A DNA stretch of 64,000 nucleotides, taken from assembly GCF_002295065.1 (NCBI RefSeq), contig NZ_NSGG01000002.1, positions 62,001 to 126,000 of the forward strand. Direction: 5' to 3'. Below are positions 42,458 through 51,447 of this stretch, one piece after another. The DNA is from Mesorhizobium sp. WSM3859. GTDB taxonomy: Bacteria; Pseudomonadota; Alphaproteobacteria; Rhizobiales; Rhizobiaceae. The notes beneath the pieces were generated by a model. That model searched no databases. It saw nothing but the letters and a program-made list of their open reading frames with translations, and was not told the origin of the DNA. Both the position numbers and the translations under genes were made by a program. The stretch's first letter is position 1. Each line of letters opens with the position of its first letter.

Positions 42458-42895
42458 ATGCTTGGTGACCTTGCCGCCTTCGGCGGACTTTTCCTGACCG
42501 CTTTCGCCGCCGCGACCATCCTGCCGCTGCAATCGGAAGCAGTGCTGGTCGGCCTGCTCCTGGCCGGGACCCATTCGCCGGCCGCGCTGGTTCTGGTCGC
42601 GACAATCGGCAACATGCTTGGTTCGGTGGTCAACTGGCTGCTGGGCCGCGGCATCGATCGCTTCCGCGACCGCAAATGGTTTCCGGCAAAGCCTGCCGCG
42701 CTCGACCGCGCGGCGGCACGCTATCACCGTTACGGCCGATGGAGCCTGCTGCTGAGCTGGGCTCCGGTTGTAGGCGATCCGCTGACGGTGGTGGCCGGCC
42801 TGCTGCGCGAGCCCCTATGGAGCTTCATCGCCATCGTCACCGTTGCCAAGGCCGGCCGGTACCTGGCGGTGGCGGCCGCAACCCTTGGCCTCTAG
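42458..42895 (+). CDS. YqaA-family membrane protein (SNARE-associated/DedA-like)
   Basis: A 145-residue integral protein with hydrophobic segments at ~5-35, ~40-60, ~90-112 and ~120-143. The pattern ATIGNMLGSVVNWLLGRG and RYGRWSLLLSWAPVVGDPLTVVAGLLRE is the SNARE-associated Golgi/DedA domain motif. YqaA proteins are short DedA relatives of uncertain transport function. Ribosome site is weak. Confidence 0.85.
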   Translation: MLGDLAAFGGLFLTAFAAATILPLQSEAVLVGLLLAGTHSPAALVLVATIGNMLGSVVNWLLGRGIDRFRDRKWFPAKPAALDRAAARYHRYGRWSLLLSWAPVVGDPLTVVAGLLREPLWSFIAIVTVAKAGRYLAVAAATLGL

Positions 42896-43054
42896 CCTAG
42901 AGATCCTCATGGCGAAGGCATCCAGCCTGAATTCTCGCGATAGCAAAGCCGCACGGCCAGGGCGGCCGCGACATGCCCCTATGGGCCGGCCTTGGTAAAT
43001 CGCCAAGGCCTTCCGTCGAGCGGTTGAGCGGTTCTATGATGAGTCGCTCTATCT

Positions 43055-43477
43055 TTACGCGGGCACAAGGACGGCGATGCGATGCACGCCGACTTCCTTG
43101 CTGGTATTCGTCGCCTCGTCGGTCTTGCCTTTGGAGCAGGTGTACATGTCACCGACCTTGAGCTTGAATTCCTTGTCCGCCTTCTTGATGGTGAATGCGC
43201 CGGAAGTAATAGTGCACACCATGTCGTTATCCATCACGGTCTGAGGGGCGTGCGCTCCGGGCTGAAACACCACGTCGACAATCGAGATGCTCTTGTAGGC
43301 GGGAATGTCGGAGTTGCCGGTGCCGACCTCGACCACTCTGACGCCCGGCGCGATCTCCTTGCCTTCGTTCGCACCGTACTTCTTTGTTTTCGCAAATGTT
43401 GCCGTTGCGAACAGGGGAGCAACCGTTGCGGCCGTCACGCCGAGCGCGATTGCAGACCTGCGATTCATGGTGTTCAT
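43055..43477 (-). CDS. Exported cupin-domain protein
   Basis: Starts at ATG 43477 (GGGAGG 5 bp upstream), giving 140 residues. The N-terminus MNTMNRRSAIALGVTAATVAP is a twin-arginine-like signal peptide ending near ATFA-K. The mature part is a single cupin: ISIVDVVFQPGAHAPQTVMDNDMVCTITSGAF then KLKVGDMYTCSKGK, though the usual cupin His motif is degenerate. Possibly a small sensor or binding protein of the periplasm; substrate unknown. Faces the cytochrome c gene upstream. Confidence 0.75.
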   Translation of the reverse strand: MNTMNRRSAIALGVTAATVAPLFATATFAKTKKYGANEGKEIAPGVRVVEVGTGNSDIPAYKSISIVDVVFQPGAHAPQTVMDNDMVCTITSGAFTIKKADKEFKLKVGDMYTCSKGKTDEATNTSKEVGVHRIAVLVPA

Positions 43478-43576
43478 CGCATCCTCCCAAAACCTGTCAT
43501 GCACGGATGAGCATGGCTTCAGTATATTAGCACAAACTGATTTGACTGTGCGGAAAAGCGCGTGTCGGTGAGGCCT

Positions 43577-44134
43577 TTACTGCTGCTTTTGCCGGAACTT
43601 CGAATGGCAGCTCGTGCAATCCTGCAGGATCAAGTGCAGGAGGTGTTCGGCCGGCATTTGGGCTGGGTCGGCCTCGGCGCCCGGCCGCTTGCCGAGCAGG
43701 CTGCCGCCATCCATCGGCAGGCCGGTCATGCGCATGTCGGCGGTGATCCCGGGCGGCGCGTTCCCGGCCTTGATCGCGAGCGCATCGGCGAGCCGGCCGA
43801 TATGGCGGGCGAGCGCCTCGAACTGCGGCCGGGCCTGGTCGATCTCCGGTTTGGCGGCCGACGGCGCGCCAAGCGTGCCCTGCGGGAATTCGCCAATCAG
43901 GGCGTCGGTGCGGCCGCTCAGCGTGTCCGCCGCCGCCTTGAAGGCCGCCGGCTCATAGGCGCGCTTGCCGTCGAACATTTCGGCGATCGCCCTGGCGGCG
44001 GTCGCCATCTCCTTCATCGAGGCCTGGCGCGCCGCCACGATGGGATCGCCCGGCCCCGCCACCAGCGACGAGGCAAGGATCAGGGGACCGGCGAGCGCCA
44101 GCAACGCCGCCCCCAGAATGACACGAGACCTCAC
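43577..44134 (-). CDS. Exported c-type cytochrome (cytochrome c' -like)
   Basis: A 185-residue protein with a signal peptide (MRSRVILGAALLALAGPLILASSLVAG) and one heme-c site near its C-terminus (C173-TS-C176-H177), the class II/cytochrome c' arrangement, preceded by a four-helix-like helical body. GTG start at 44134 overlaps the stop of the multicopper oxidase (GTGA), so the two are translationally coupled. Such a cytochrome could accept electrons from the oxidase or protect it. Confidence 0.9.
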   Translation of the reverse strand: MRSRVILGAALLALAGPLILASSLVAGPGDPIVAARQASMKEMATAARAIAEMFDGKRAYEPAAFKAAADTLSGRTDALIGEFPQGTLGAPSAAKPEIDQARPQFEALARHIGRLADALAIKAGNAPPGITADMRMTGLPMDGGSLLGKRPGAEADPAQMPAEHLLHLILQDCTSCHSKFRQKQQ

Positions 44135-45657
44135 GCCTGCACGTCGACGATGCCCATCATGCCGAGCTGCTCATGCTCCAGGATGTGGCAGTGATACATG
44201 CGCGCGCCCGGCCGTTCCTGACGCGTGAGAAGCCGCACCGTCTCGCCACGCGCCACGTTGACTGTATCCTTCCACGCCAGATAGGGCGGCTTGGCGACCT
44301 TGCCGTCGCGTTCGCGCTCGACCACCTGGAACTGCGTGCCGTGGATATGGAACGGATGGTCCATGTCCGCCTGGTTGACGATTTCCCAAAGCTCGGTATC
44401 GCCGGCCCGGGCGATGATGTCGACGCGCCCCATGTCGAACGTCTTGCCGTTGATCAGGAAGTCCATCCCCATGCTCGCGGCATTCATCGTCATGGCCTCG
44501 GTAAGGACGAGGCGGCGGCTGACGCCGGGGGTCCCAAGCGGCGCGATCGGCCGCAGCCGCTCGGGCAGCGGCGGCATCGCCTCGGCCGGCGTTTCGGAAA
44601 CACCGACCGTCAGCAGCGTCAACCCGGCGTCCGTGGGCCGGCCCGGCCCCATCCAGCCGCGGTCGTAGGGAAGTGTGGTGAGCGTGGCGGAACCCGGCCG
44701 GTCGAAGGCGACGACCAGTTCGACGCGCTCGGCCGGGCTGAGCAGGATCTCGTCGGCTGCAACCGGTGCCTCGAGGAGGCCGCCATCGCTGCCGATGACG
44801 GTCATCGAGGCGTTGGCGAAGGCGAGCCTGAGGAAGCGCGCATTGGTGGCGTTGTAGAGCCGCAGGCGCCGCTTCGCGCCCACCGCCACGGCCAGCTTCG
44901 GGTTCTTCTGGCCGTTGACCAGCACATGGTCGCCGACGCGGCCGTTCATCATGTCGATCATGGTGTTGTCGGGCATGGACCCGTCGGCGGCCAGGCGCAG
45001 GTCGGTGAACATCAGCGCGGTATCGCCATAGGCCGCCGGAACCGGATCGGTTTTCGCCTTGATGACGAAGGCGCCGGCAAGGCCGCGATAGACCTGCTCG
45101 GCCGTCCGGCCATGCGGATGCGGGTGATACCAGTAAGTGCCGGCCGAACCCTCGGGCAGATCGAAAGCATAGACGCGGTCGGCGCCCGCTGCGACAGGGT
45201 CCATCGGGTTGCCGTCCTGGTCGGCGGGCACCGGCATGCCGTGCCAGTGAATGGTGCTTGGCTCGCCCTCAATCCGGTTGAAAAAGGTGATCTCGACGCG
45301 GTCGCCCTCATAGGCCTCGATCAATGGCCCTGGACTCGTGCCGTTATAGGCGAGGATCGGCGTGTCCTGGTCGGCCGTGAAGCGCGCCGTGGCGGGCGCG
45401 GCCGTCAGCCGCGCCCTGAACAGACCGGGCCGGCCAGCCTCGTTGGCCAGCAGCGGCAACTCGCGCAAGGGCTGGCCCTCGGGCAGCGACACGGGCCCTT
45501 GCCCCATCGCGCCCATGTCATGGCCGGAATGGTCGCCCATATCCATGCCGGGCATGGAGTCCATGTTCGACCTGTCGTCCATCTTCATCTGCGCCAGCGC
45601 GCGCGGGCCAGCCAGAACCGTCGCCAGGCCTGCCGCCAGAAAACCGCGTCGATGCAT
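44131..45657 (-). CDS. Tat-exported multicopper oxidase (CopA/laccase-like)
   Basis: ATG 45657 with AGGAG 7 bp upstream; product 508 residues starting MHRRGFLAAG, a twin-arginine signal. A Met/His-rich stretch (~residues 24-52, M-x-x-M-x-M-D-M-G-D-H-S-G-H-D) precedes the cupredoxin domains. All copper motifs are intact: H137-W-H-G, Y-H-P-H-P-H-G (177-183), H-P-F-H-I-H, and H489-C-H-x3-H495-x4-M500. Oxidises Cu(I) or phenolics with O2 in the periplasm. Preceded by a promoter of CueR/HmrR type; followed by a cytochrome gene in the same operon. Confidence 0.93.
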   Translation of the reverse strand: MHRRGFLAAGLATVLAGPRALAQMKMDDRSNMDSMPGMDMGDHSGHDMGAMGQGPVSLPEGQPLRELPLLANEAGRPGLFRARLTAAPATARFTADQDTPILAYNGTSPGPLIEAYEGDRVEITFFNRIEGEPSTIHWHGMPVPADQDGNPMDPVAAGADRVYAFDLPEGSAGTYWYHPHPHGRTAEQVYRGLAGAFVIKAKTDPVPAAYGDTALMFTDLRLAADGSMPDNTMIDMMNGRVGDHVLVNGQKNPKLAVAVGAKRRLRLYNATNARFLRLAFANASMTVIGSDGGLLEAPVAADEILLSPAERVELVVAFDRPGSATLTTLPYDRGWMGPGRPTDAGLTLLTVGVSETPAEAMPPLPERLRPIAPLGTPGVSRRLVLTEAMTMNAASMGMDFLINGKTFDMGRVDIIARAGDTELWEIVNQADMDHPFHIHGTQFQVVERERDGKVAKPPYLAWKDTVNVARGETVRLLTRQERPGARMYHCHILEHEQLGMMGIVDVQA

Positions 45658-45707
45658 ATTTCGCTCCTGGATCTCGATTGGGAGGTCCCGCCGAAGGCCC
45701 CGCGCTA

Positions 45708-45738
45708 ACGCTAAGGGTTCCAGCGGCTGGAAGGTCAA
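45708..45738 (-). promoter_or_regulatory. CueR/HmrR-type copper-responsive promoter
   Basis: Minus strand: -35 TTGACC (45738-45733), 19-bp spacer holding the perfect dyad TTCCAGCCGCTGGAA (45732-45718), -10 TAGCGT (45713-45708). A 19-bp spacer with a TTCCAG/CTGGAA dyad is the signature of MerR-family copper regulators (CueR, rhizobial HmrR). It lies 51 bp upstream of the multicopper oxidase start; the same DNA may also influence the divergent gene. No regulator gene is in the window. Confidence 0.75.
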
Positions 45739-45840
45739 GCGGGCTCGGAGCGGAAAAATTCGCCTGACGGATCGCAATCGGCGCAGGGGCGTTCATCCGC
45801 AGTACAACCAGCCGTTTCATCGAACAGCGCGAGAAACCGC

Positions 45841-47754
45841 ATGCTTATCCAACCGATCGATTATTTCCTCGTCGCCTGGTTCGTGCTCGCGGCCGGGTCG
45901 ACGCTCTATGTCGGTTTCGACCAATACCGCAACAATCCCGAGCCGGTGGTGATGAAATGGGGGTTCATCCTGGTGACGCTCTATATGGGCCCGCTCGGGC
46001 TGTTGCTCTACGTGCTCGCCGACAAGGAGCCGCGCCCCGGCGAGCACGAAACCTTCACCGAACCGCTCTGGAAGCAGGGCGTCGGCTCGACCATCCACTG
46101 CGTCGCCGGCGACGCCACCGGCATCATCCTTGCCGCGGTCGTCACCGCCACGCTCGGGCTGCCGATGTGGCTCGACCTCATCGTCGAATACCTAGCCGGC
46201 TTTGCCTTCGGCCTGTTCATCTTCCAGTCGCTGTTCATGAAATCGATGATGGGCGGCAGCTATTGGGAGAATGTGAAGAAGAGCTTCCTGCCCGAATTCA
46301 TCTCCATGAACTTCATGATGGCCGGCATGGCGCCGGTCATGAGCTTCCTGATGATGGGCCGCGACATGCGCGCCATGGAACCGGGCGAGCTTCTGTTCTG
46401 GGGCGTGATGTCGCTCGGCGTGATCGCCGGCTTCACACTTGCCTACCCCGCCAATGTCTGGCTGGTCGCGCGCGGCCTGAAGCATGGGCTGATGACCGAG
46501 CGTGCGCGCAAGGTCGGGGCAGCGCGCCATCCTGCCGGAGGTCAGCATGCGCACATGCAAATGCAGCAAGCCGACGCCAGCGGCCATGGCGATCACAAAC
46601 ACGCCACGACCTCTCAAAAAGGCAAGGGAAGCGGCGGCCATCACATGCTCTCGGACGCGACCACGCCGCAGATCGCGGCGCTGGGCGCGGTGTCCGCGCT
46701 GGCCCTGGCGATCGGCATGGCGGCGCCGGCGAACTGGCTGAACCTCAGGCTGTCGGCCCGCGACGTCGGCGGGGTGATCATGCCACAGGGCATGATCATG
46801 GACCGCGACACACCCGCCGAGACCATGCGCGACATGGCGGCGGCCGATCCGCGTCTCGTCACCGCCTCCTATGGCCTCACCGCGAAGGGCGACCAGGAGC
46901 TGCCGTTCCGCATGGAAAACGGCGTGAAGGTGTTCGAGCTCACACCGTCGGTGATCCGCTGGCAGATCCTGCCAAATGTCACGGTCGACGCCTATGCCTA
47001 TAACGGCCAGATCCCGGGACCGCGCATCCATATCCGCCAGGGCGACCGGGTGCGCATCAAGGTCACCAACGGACTGCCGGAAGAGACCACGGTGCACTGG
47101 CATGGTTTGATCCTGCCCAACCAGATGGACGGGCCGGCCGAAATCACCCAGCCGCCGATCGAGCCCGGACAGAGCTATTCCTACGAATTCACCGCCACCC
47201 AGCACGGCACCTATTTCTACCACCCGCACGCCAAGCCCGACCGCACCCAGGCGCTCGGCCTCTATGGCGCGCTGATCATCGATCCCGCCAACCCCGCCGA
47301 CGAGGTCGCCGCCGACCACGACTATGTCATCGAGCTGCAGGAATGGCTGGTGCGCGAAGGCCTGACCTATCCGTCGATGCCGATGGACGGCGGCATGCCG
47401 AACTTCTTCACCATCAACGGCAAGGCCTATCCGTCGACCGATACGATCCGCATGAAGGTCGGCGAGACGCTGAAGGTCCGCTTCATCGGCACCAACAACG
47501 GCTTCATCCATCCGATGCACATCCATGGCGGGCCGTTCGAAGTGGTCGCCCGCGACGGCGAGGCGATTCCCGCCACCGCGCGTTTCCTTGCCGACACAAT
47601 CAATGTCGGACCGGGCCAGCGCTATGATGTCGTGTGGAAGGCACAGCGACCCGGCAAGTGGCTCATCCACTGCCACATCGCGCATCACACCACGAACAAC
47701 AATGCCGAGGAGAACGGCGGCGGCGGGCTGATGGTTGTTATCGATGTCACGTGA
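45841..47754 (+). CDS. DUF4396 membrane domain fused to a multicopper oxidase
   Basis: A 637-residue fusion. Residues 1-215 form a multi-TM region with the conserved feel of DUF4396 (helices near 5-25, 40-60, 90-110, 112-135, 155-172, 185-210). A His/Gln/Lys-rich linker (~230-268, with H-A-H-M-Q-M-Q-Q and GHGDHKH) follows, then another TM at ~277-298, then a cupredoxin oxidase: H419-W-H-G, YHPHA 460-464, HPMHIHG 557-563, and H610-C-H-x3-H616. After the last His the usual axial Met comes late (M631) past an insert TTNNNAEENGGGGL. Divergent from the copper operon. Confidence 0.85.
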   Translation: MLIQPIDYFLVAWFVLAAGSTLYVGFDQYRNNPEPVVMKWGFILVTLYMGPLGLLLYVLADKEPRPGEHETFTEPLWKQGVGSTIHCVAGDATGIILAAVVTATLGLPMWLDLIVEYLAGFAFGLFIFQSLFMKSMMGGSYWENVKKSFLPEFISMNFMMAGMAPVMSFLMMGRDMRAMEPGELLFWGVMSLGVIAGFTLAYPANVWLVARGLKHGLMTERARKVGAARHPAGGQHAHMQMQQADASGHGDHKHATTSQKGKGSGGHHMLSDATTPQIAALGAVSALALAIGMAAPANWLNLRLSARDVGGVIMPQGMIMDRDTPAETMRDMAAADPRLVTASYGLTAKGDQELPFRMENGVKVFELTPSVIRWQILPNVTVDAYAYNGQIPGPRIHIRQGDRVRIKVTNGLPEETTVHWHGLILPNQMDGPAEITQPPIEPGQSYSYEFTATQHGTYFYHPHAKPDRTQALGLYGALIIDPANPADEVAADHDYVIELQEWLVREGLTYPSMPMDGGMPNFFTINGKAYPSTDTIRMKVGETLKVRFIGTNNGFIHPMHIHGGPFEVVARDGEAIPATARFLADTINVGPGQRYDVVWKAQRPGKWLIHCHIAHHTTNNNAEENGGGGLMVVIDVT

Positions 47755-47850
47755 TCGCGCTAGGGCGCGCCGCATTCCCAGCCCGACCAACCCGTCTGGA
47801 GCTTGGAACCCTTGCCGCTCTCGCAGGGTTTATATGCGAGGCGTATTGCC

Positions 47851-48009
47851 ATGGAAGACAAACCACCTGCCGAAAACCCGGGAAGGATCTTCGTCACCGT
47901 GCTCGCGGTCTGTCTTATCGTCATCGCCTTGTTTTTTATTGGCTTCAGATATTCGGAGCCCGATCAGGGAGCTTTGATCGTGCCCGGAGCGGCGCAGGGC
48001 AGCAAGTGA
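47851..48009 (+). CDS. Small single-TM membrane protein (52 aa)
   Basis: ATG 47851 with GCGAGG nine bp upstream; peptide MEDKPPAENPGRIFVTVLAV then CLIVIALFFIGF. One TM helix at ~14-33 and a short soluble end (YSEPDQGALIVPGAAQGSK). Lies 96 bp downstream of the DUF4396-oxidase gene on the same strand, so it may belong to the copper module as a small subunit. No family. Confidence 0.5.
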   Translation: MEDKPPAENPGRIFVTVLAVCLIVIALFFIGFRYSEPDQGALIVPGAAQGSK

Positions 48010-48241
48010 TCGGCCCGAAATCCTTGCCCACTAAGACATGGAAAAGGCTGTAACGCTTTGATTTTGCCTATCATTCCCTCATAGATTTTTAGATTCAGGA
48101 TCACGCGCCAGGGAAGAAACAGGTTTTCCGAAACGTTTATCGAACAGGCAACGCTCAGCGTCTGGCGCCCGACAAGGCGCTCATGAGCAAGAAATCCTCC
48201 GGCAACAGCGCGCACTGCGCCCGAGGCCAGGGAGACAGTAG

Positions 48242-49309
48242 ATGTCCGCCAACGCCTACATCAACCGGATCGCCACAGCGGTTCCGGAACACGAAGTCCA
48301 CCAGTTCTACCTGTGCTACGCGGCCTCCATGCTAACCGCCGATCGCAGGAGAATATTCCAGCGCATGGCCGGCCTTGCCGGCATCGAGCACCGCTTTTCC
48401 TGCTTTGCGCCCGCCCTCGACCCCGAAGGGATGTCGGCCGACCTTGCCGGGACATTCAGGCGCGGCGCGTTTCCTGGAACGGCCGCCAGGATGGCTATGT
48501 TCAGCCAAGCAGCACCCATTCTGGCGCAAAAGGCCGTCGACGGACTGCGGCTTGGCGGCGAGGCATCGCGCATCACCCATCTTATCATCACCACCTGCAC
48601 CGGTTTCTCCGCGCCGGGAATCGACCTCGACCTTGCCGCACGCTGCGGCCTGCCGGACGGCATCGAACGCACGATGATCGGGTTCATGGGCTGCTATGCC
48701 GCGGTCAACGCCCTCAAGCTTGCCCGCCACATCGTCCGCTCCGACCCGCTGGCGAGGATTCTTGTGGTCAATATCGAAGTCTGCACGCTGCATCTGCGAG
48801 AAACCACCGAACTGGAAAAGCTGCTATCCTTCTGCCTTTGGGGCGATGGCTGCGCGGCAACGCTCGTCACCGCCGAGCCGCTCGGCATCGAGCTCGACAG
48901 CTTCCGCTGCACCGTCGCGGATGAGCGACGGGAGCTGATGACCTGGGATATCCGCGACCACGGCTTCGATATGTTTCTTTCCGGCAAGGTGCCTGCGGCG
49001 GTCCAGGAAACGTTGCGAAGCAACCAGGACGCTATCCTCGGTGGGCGGCCGCCGGAGGACATCGACCTCTGGGCCGTGCATCCCGGTGGGCGCAGTATTC
49101 TTGATGCCGTCGAGAGGGCGCTCGATCTCGCGCCGGCCGCGCTCGGGCCGTCGCGCGAGGTGCTGCGCCGATACGGTAACATGTCGTCGGCGACGGTCAT
49201 GTTCGTGATGGAAGAGATGCTGAAGGCGCCAAGCGATCAGCTCGGCTGCGGCATGTCGTTCGGACCAGGACTGACGGCCGAGACCATGTTGTTCCGAACC
49301 GTGTCATGA
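48242..49309 (+). CDS. Type III polyketide synthase (chalcone synthase-like)
   Basis: A 355-residue homodimeric thiolase-fold synthase. Catalytic Cys151 (IGFMGCYAAVNALKLA), His280 (WAVHPGGRSI) and Asn313 (RYGNMSSATVMF) form the Cys-His-Asn triad, and the gatekeeper/product-end GFGPGLTAE-like sequence FGPGLTAETML is present. It elongates an acyl-CoA starter with malonyl-CoA and cyclises the chain. First gene of a three-gene operon whose other members overlap by 4 bp. AGGGAG lies 9 bp before the start. Confidence 0.95.
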   Translation: MSANAYINRIATAVPEHEVHQFYLCYAASMLTADRRRIFQRMAGLAGIEHRFSCFAPALDPEGMSADLAGTFRRGAFPGTAARMAMFSQAAPILAQKAVDGLRLGGEASRITHLIITTCTGFSAPGIDLDLAARCGLPDGIERTMIGFMGCYAAVNALKLARHIVRSDPLARILVVNIEVCTLHLRETTELEKLLSFCLWGDGCAATLVTAEPLGIELDSFRCTVADERRELMTWDIRDHGFDMFLSGKVPAAVQETLRSNQDAILGGRPPEDIDLWAVHPGGRSILDAVERALDLAPAALGPSREVLRRYGNMSSATVMFVMEEMLKAPSDQLGCGMSFGPGLTAETMLFRTVS

Positions 49310-50028
49310 ACGCGCTCGAGCAACGGACACTCGTCCCGGAAATCCTCGATGGCCTTGCCGCGGACGATCCGCGGGCGCTCCGCTCGCGGCGCGATCTCGC
49401 CCGCATCAACGCGCTGATGTTCCAGGTGCCGATCATGGTCTCGCTCATGAGGACATTCATGGCCAAGCCGCCAGGCCGCATCCTTGAGATCGGCGCCGGC
49501 GACGGCACCTTCATGCTGAAAGTGGCGCGGCGCATGGCAAGAGACTGGCCGCAGGTGGAGCTGACGATGCTCGACCGCATCGGCCTCGTCACCCCTGGGC
49601 TTACGACGGATTTCGCCGGTCTGGGATGGAAGCTCGAAACCGCCACCGACGATGTCTTCGACTGGGCGCAGAAGGCGGATAGCGTGGCCTTCGATGTGAT
49701 CACGGTCAACCTGTTTCTACATCATTTCGACGACGCCGGCCTGCTGCGCCTGTTTTCGCTGCTGGGTCGCAGGGCGCCATTGCTGCTGGCGACGGAACCG
49801 CGGAGGAAGGGATTGGCGCTCGCGGCGACCCGCCTTCTGCCGGCGATCGGCGCCAATGACGTGACCAGGCATGACGCCGCCCAGAGCGTGCGCGCCGGCT
49901 TCCGCGGCAGCGAACTTTCCGATCTCTGGAGCGCCGCGGGCGGACGGCCGCTCGAGGAGCGGTGCGCCGGTCCCTTCTCCCATGTCTTTGCCGGCGCCGC
50001 GTCGATGCCTGCCGCAAATGCGCCATGA
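49306..50028 (+). CDS. Class I SAM-dependent methyltransferase
   Basis: A 240-residue methyltransferase with motif I I-G-A-G-D-G-T-F (LEIGAGDGTFMLKVARRM), motif II TMLDRIGL and D-V-I-T-V-N-L-F-L-H-H-F-D post-I element. ATG 49306 overlaps the polyketide synthase stop (ATGA), a sign of translational coupling. Likely O- or C-methylates the polyketide product. No regiospecificity can be inferred. Confidence 0.92.
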   Translation: MNALEQRTLVPEILDGLAADDPRALRSRRDLARINALMFQVPIMVSLMRTFMAKPPGRILEIGAGDGTFMLKVARRMARDWPQVELTMLDRIGLVTPGLTTDFAGLGWKLETATDDVFDWAQKADSVAFDVITVNLFLHHFDDAGLLRLFSLLGRRAPLLLATEPRRKGLALAATRLLPAIGANDVTRHDAAQSVRAGFRGSELSDLWSAAGGRPLEERCAGPFSHVFAGAASMPAANAP

Positions 50029-51278
50029 GACCGGCATCGACCCACGATGCGATCGTCATCGGCGCCGGCCCGGCTGGCACCTCGGCGGCGCTGGCGCTAA
50101 TCCGGCGCGGTTGGGCCGTAGCGATCGTGGAAAGGAACGTTTTTCCGCGTCGCAAGGTGTGCGGCGAATATATCTCGGCAAGCAATCTCGCGCTCCTCGA
50201 GCGGCTGGAGATTGGCGATGCGTGGCGGGCCGAGGCAGGCCCCGAAATTCGCCGGGTCGGCCTCTTTTCCGGCGACACCAGCGTCGAGGCGCCTATGCCG
50301 AGGTCCGGACCAGCGGCAGGAAACGGTTTTGGTCGTGCGCTCGGCCGCGATGTGCTGGACTCCTTGCTGTTGAATGCGGCCCGATCGGCCGGCGCGGAAG
50401 TCTTCCAGCCGTGCCGCGCCACCGCAATCGAACGCGATGGCGCCTGCCAGGCGGTGCGAATCCAGGCAGGAGCCGCGAATTCCCGCGACGAGGCCGCGAT
50501 CCTGCGGGCGCCGGTGATTGTCGCCGCGCACGGCTCGTGGGAGCCGGGGCCGCTGCCCAGCCATTTCGCGAAGAAAAGCCACCCCTCGGACCTGCTCGGC
50601 TTCAAGGCGCATTTTTCAGGATCGACGCTGCCGCCCGACCTGATGCCACTGCTGACGTTTCCCGGCGGCTATGGTGGCATGGTGCTCGCAGACCATGGGC
50701 GCATGTCCCTCTCCTGCTGCATAAGGCGCGATGTGCTCGCCCGGTTGCGCGGCAGCCATGCCCGCGAGCGCGGTAGCCAGATCTCCGCGGCCGAAACCAT
50801 CGAGCATCATATTGTGGCGAGATGCCGAGGCGCGCGGGAAGCCTTGGCACAAGCGCATCTCGACAGTCCATGGCTTGCTGCCGGCCCGATTCGTCCAGGC
50901 ATCCGCCCTGGCTACGCGGCGGACATCTTCCGCGTTGGCAATGCCGCCGGCGAGTCGCATCCGATCATCGCCGAAGGCATATCGATGGCGCTTCAGTCCG
51001 GCTGGCTCCTGGCTATGGAACTGAGCGAGGCGGCAAGCGGGCAGAGAGGACGCGAGGCGGCCGGCAGACGGTATGAGGCGGCCTGGAGAGAATTGTTCTC
51101 GACCCGCATCCATGCTGCCGATGCCATCGCCCGGTTGGCGGTTGGCACCGGCGGCGCTGCCTTGATGGAGGCGGTCGTCCGCAATTTCCCGCGGGCGCTC
51201 ACCTTGGGAGCTCGGCTTAGCGGCAAGACGAAACCCGTTCCCGGCTTGACCGAGGCACGCCCGGCGGGGGGCGGCTGA
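50025..51278 (+). CDS. FAD-dependent oxidoreductase (geranylgeranyl reductase/monooxygenase family)
   Basis: A 417-residue flavoprotein starting at ATG 50025, which overlaps the methyltransferase stop (ATGA). N-terminal FAD Rossmann motif DAIVIGAGPAGTSAALALIRRG, then VERNVFPRRKVCGEYIS (the P-x-x-K-x-C-G of the geranylgeranyl-reductase group), and GNAAGESHPIIAEGISMALQSGWLLA, the second FAD motif. Probably hydroxylates or reduces the polyketide. This three-gene set is a recognised type III PKS cluster arrangement in proteobacteria; the product is unknown. Confidence 0.9.
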   Translation: MRPASTHDAIVIGAGPAGTSAALALIRRGWAVAIVERNVFPRRKVCGEYISASNLALLERLEIGDAWRAEAGPEIRRVGLFSGDTSVEAPMPRSGPAAGNGFGRALGRDVLDSLLLNAARSAGAEVFQPCRATAIERDGACQAVRIQAGAANSRDEAAILRAPVIVAAHGSWEPGPLPSHFAKKSHPSDLLGFKAHFSGSTLPPDLMPLLTFPGGYGGMVLADHGRMSLSCCIRRDVLARLRGSHARERGSQISAAETIEHHIVARCRGAREALAQAHLDSPWLAAGPIRPGIRPGYAADIFRVGNAAGESHPIIAEGISMALQSGWLLAMELSEAASGQRGREAAGRRYEAAWRELFSTRIHAADAIARLAVGTGGAALMEAVVRNFPRALTLGARLSGKTKPVPGLTEARPAGGG

Positions 51279-51447
51279 GCTGCCACCCCTGTCAGCTTGC
51301 GACCAGGCAGTGTCGTGGACCGGGGGTTTTGGAACATTCCGGACCATCCTGAGTTTCATGTTTGTTCCGGCTTTTTGCCGCCAAGCCCGCAATGCGGAGT
51401 GATGTGGCCCGAAGGCGGCGCTCGCCACGCTTACGGGAGGCAGTGCC

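Noticed and set aside
44173-45708. 511-codon plus-strand frame opposite the Tat multicopper oxidase
   Set aside because: Antisense of a gene with intact copper motifs; Arg/His/Gly-rich composition typical of shadow frames.
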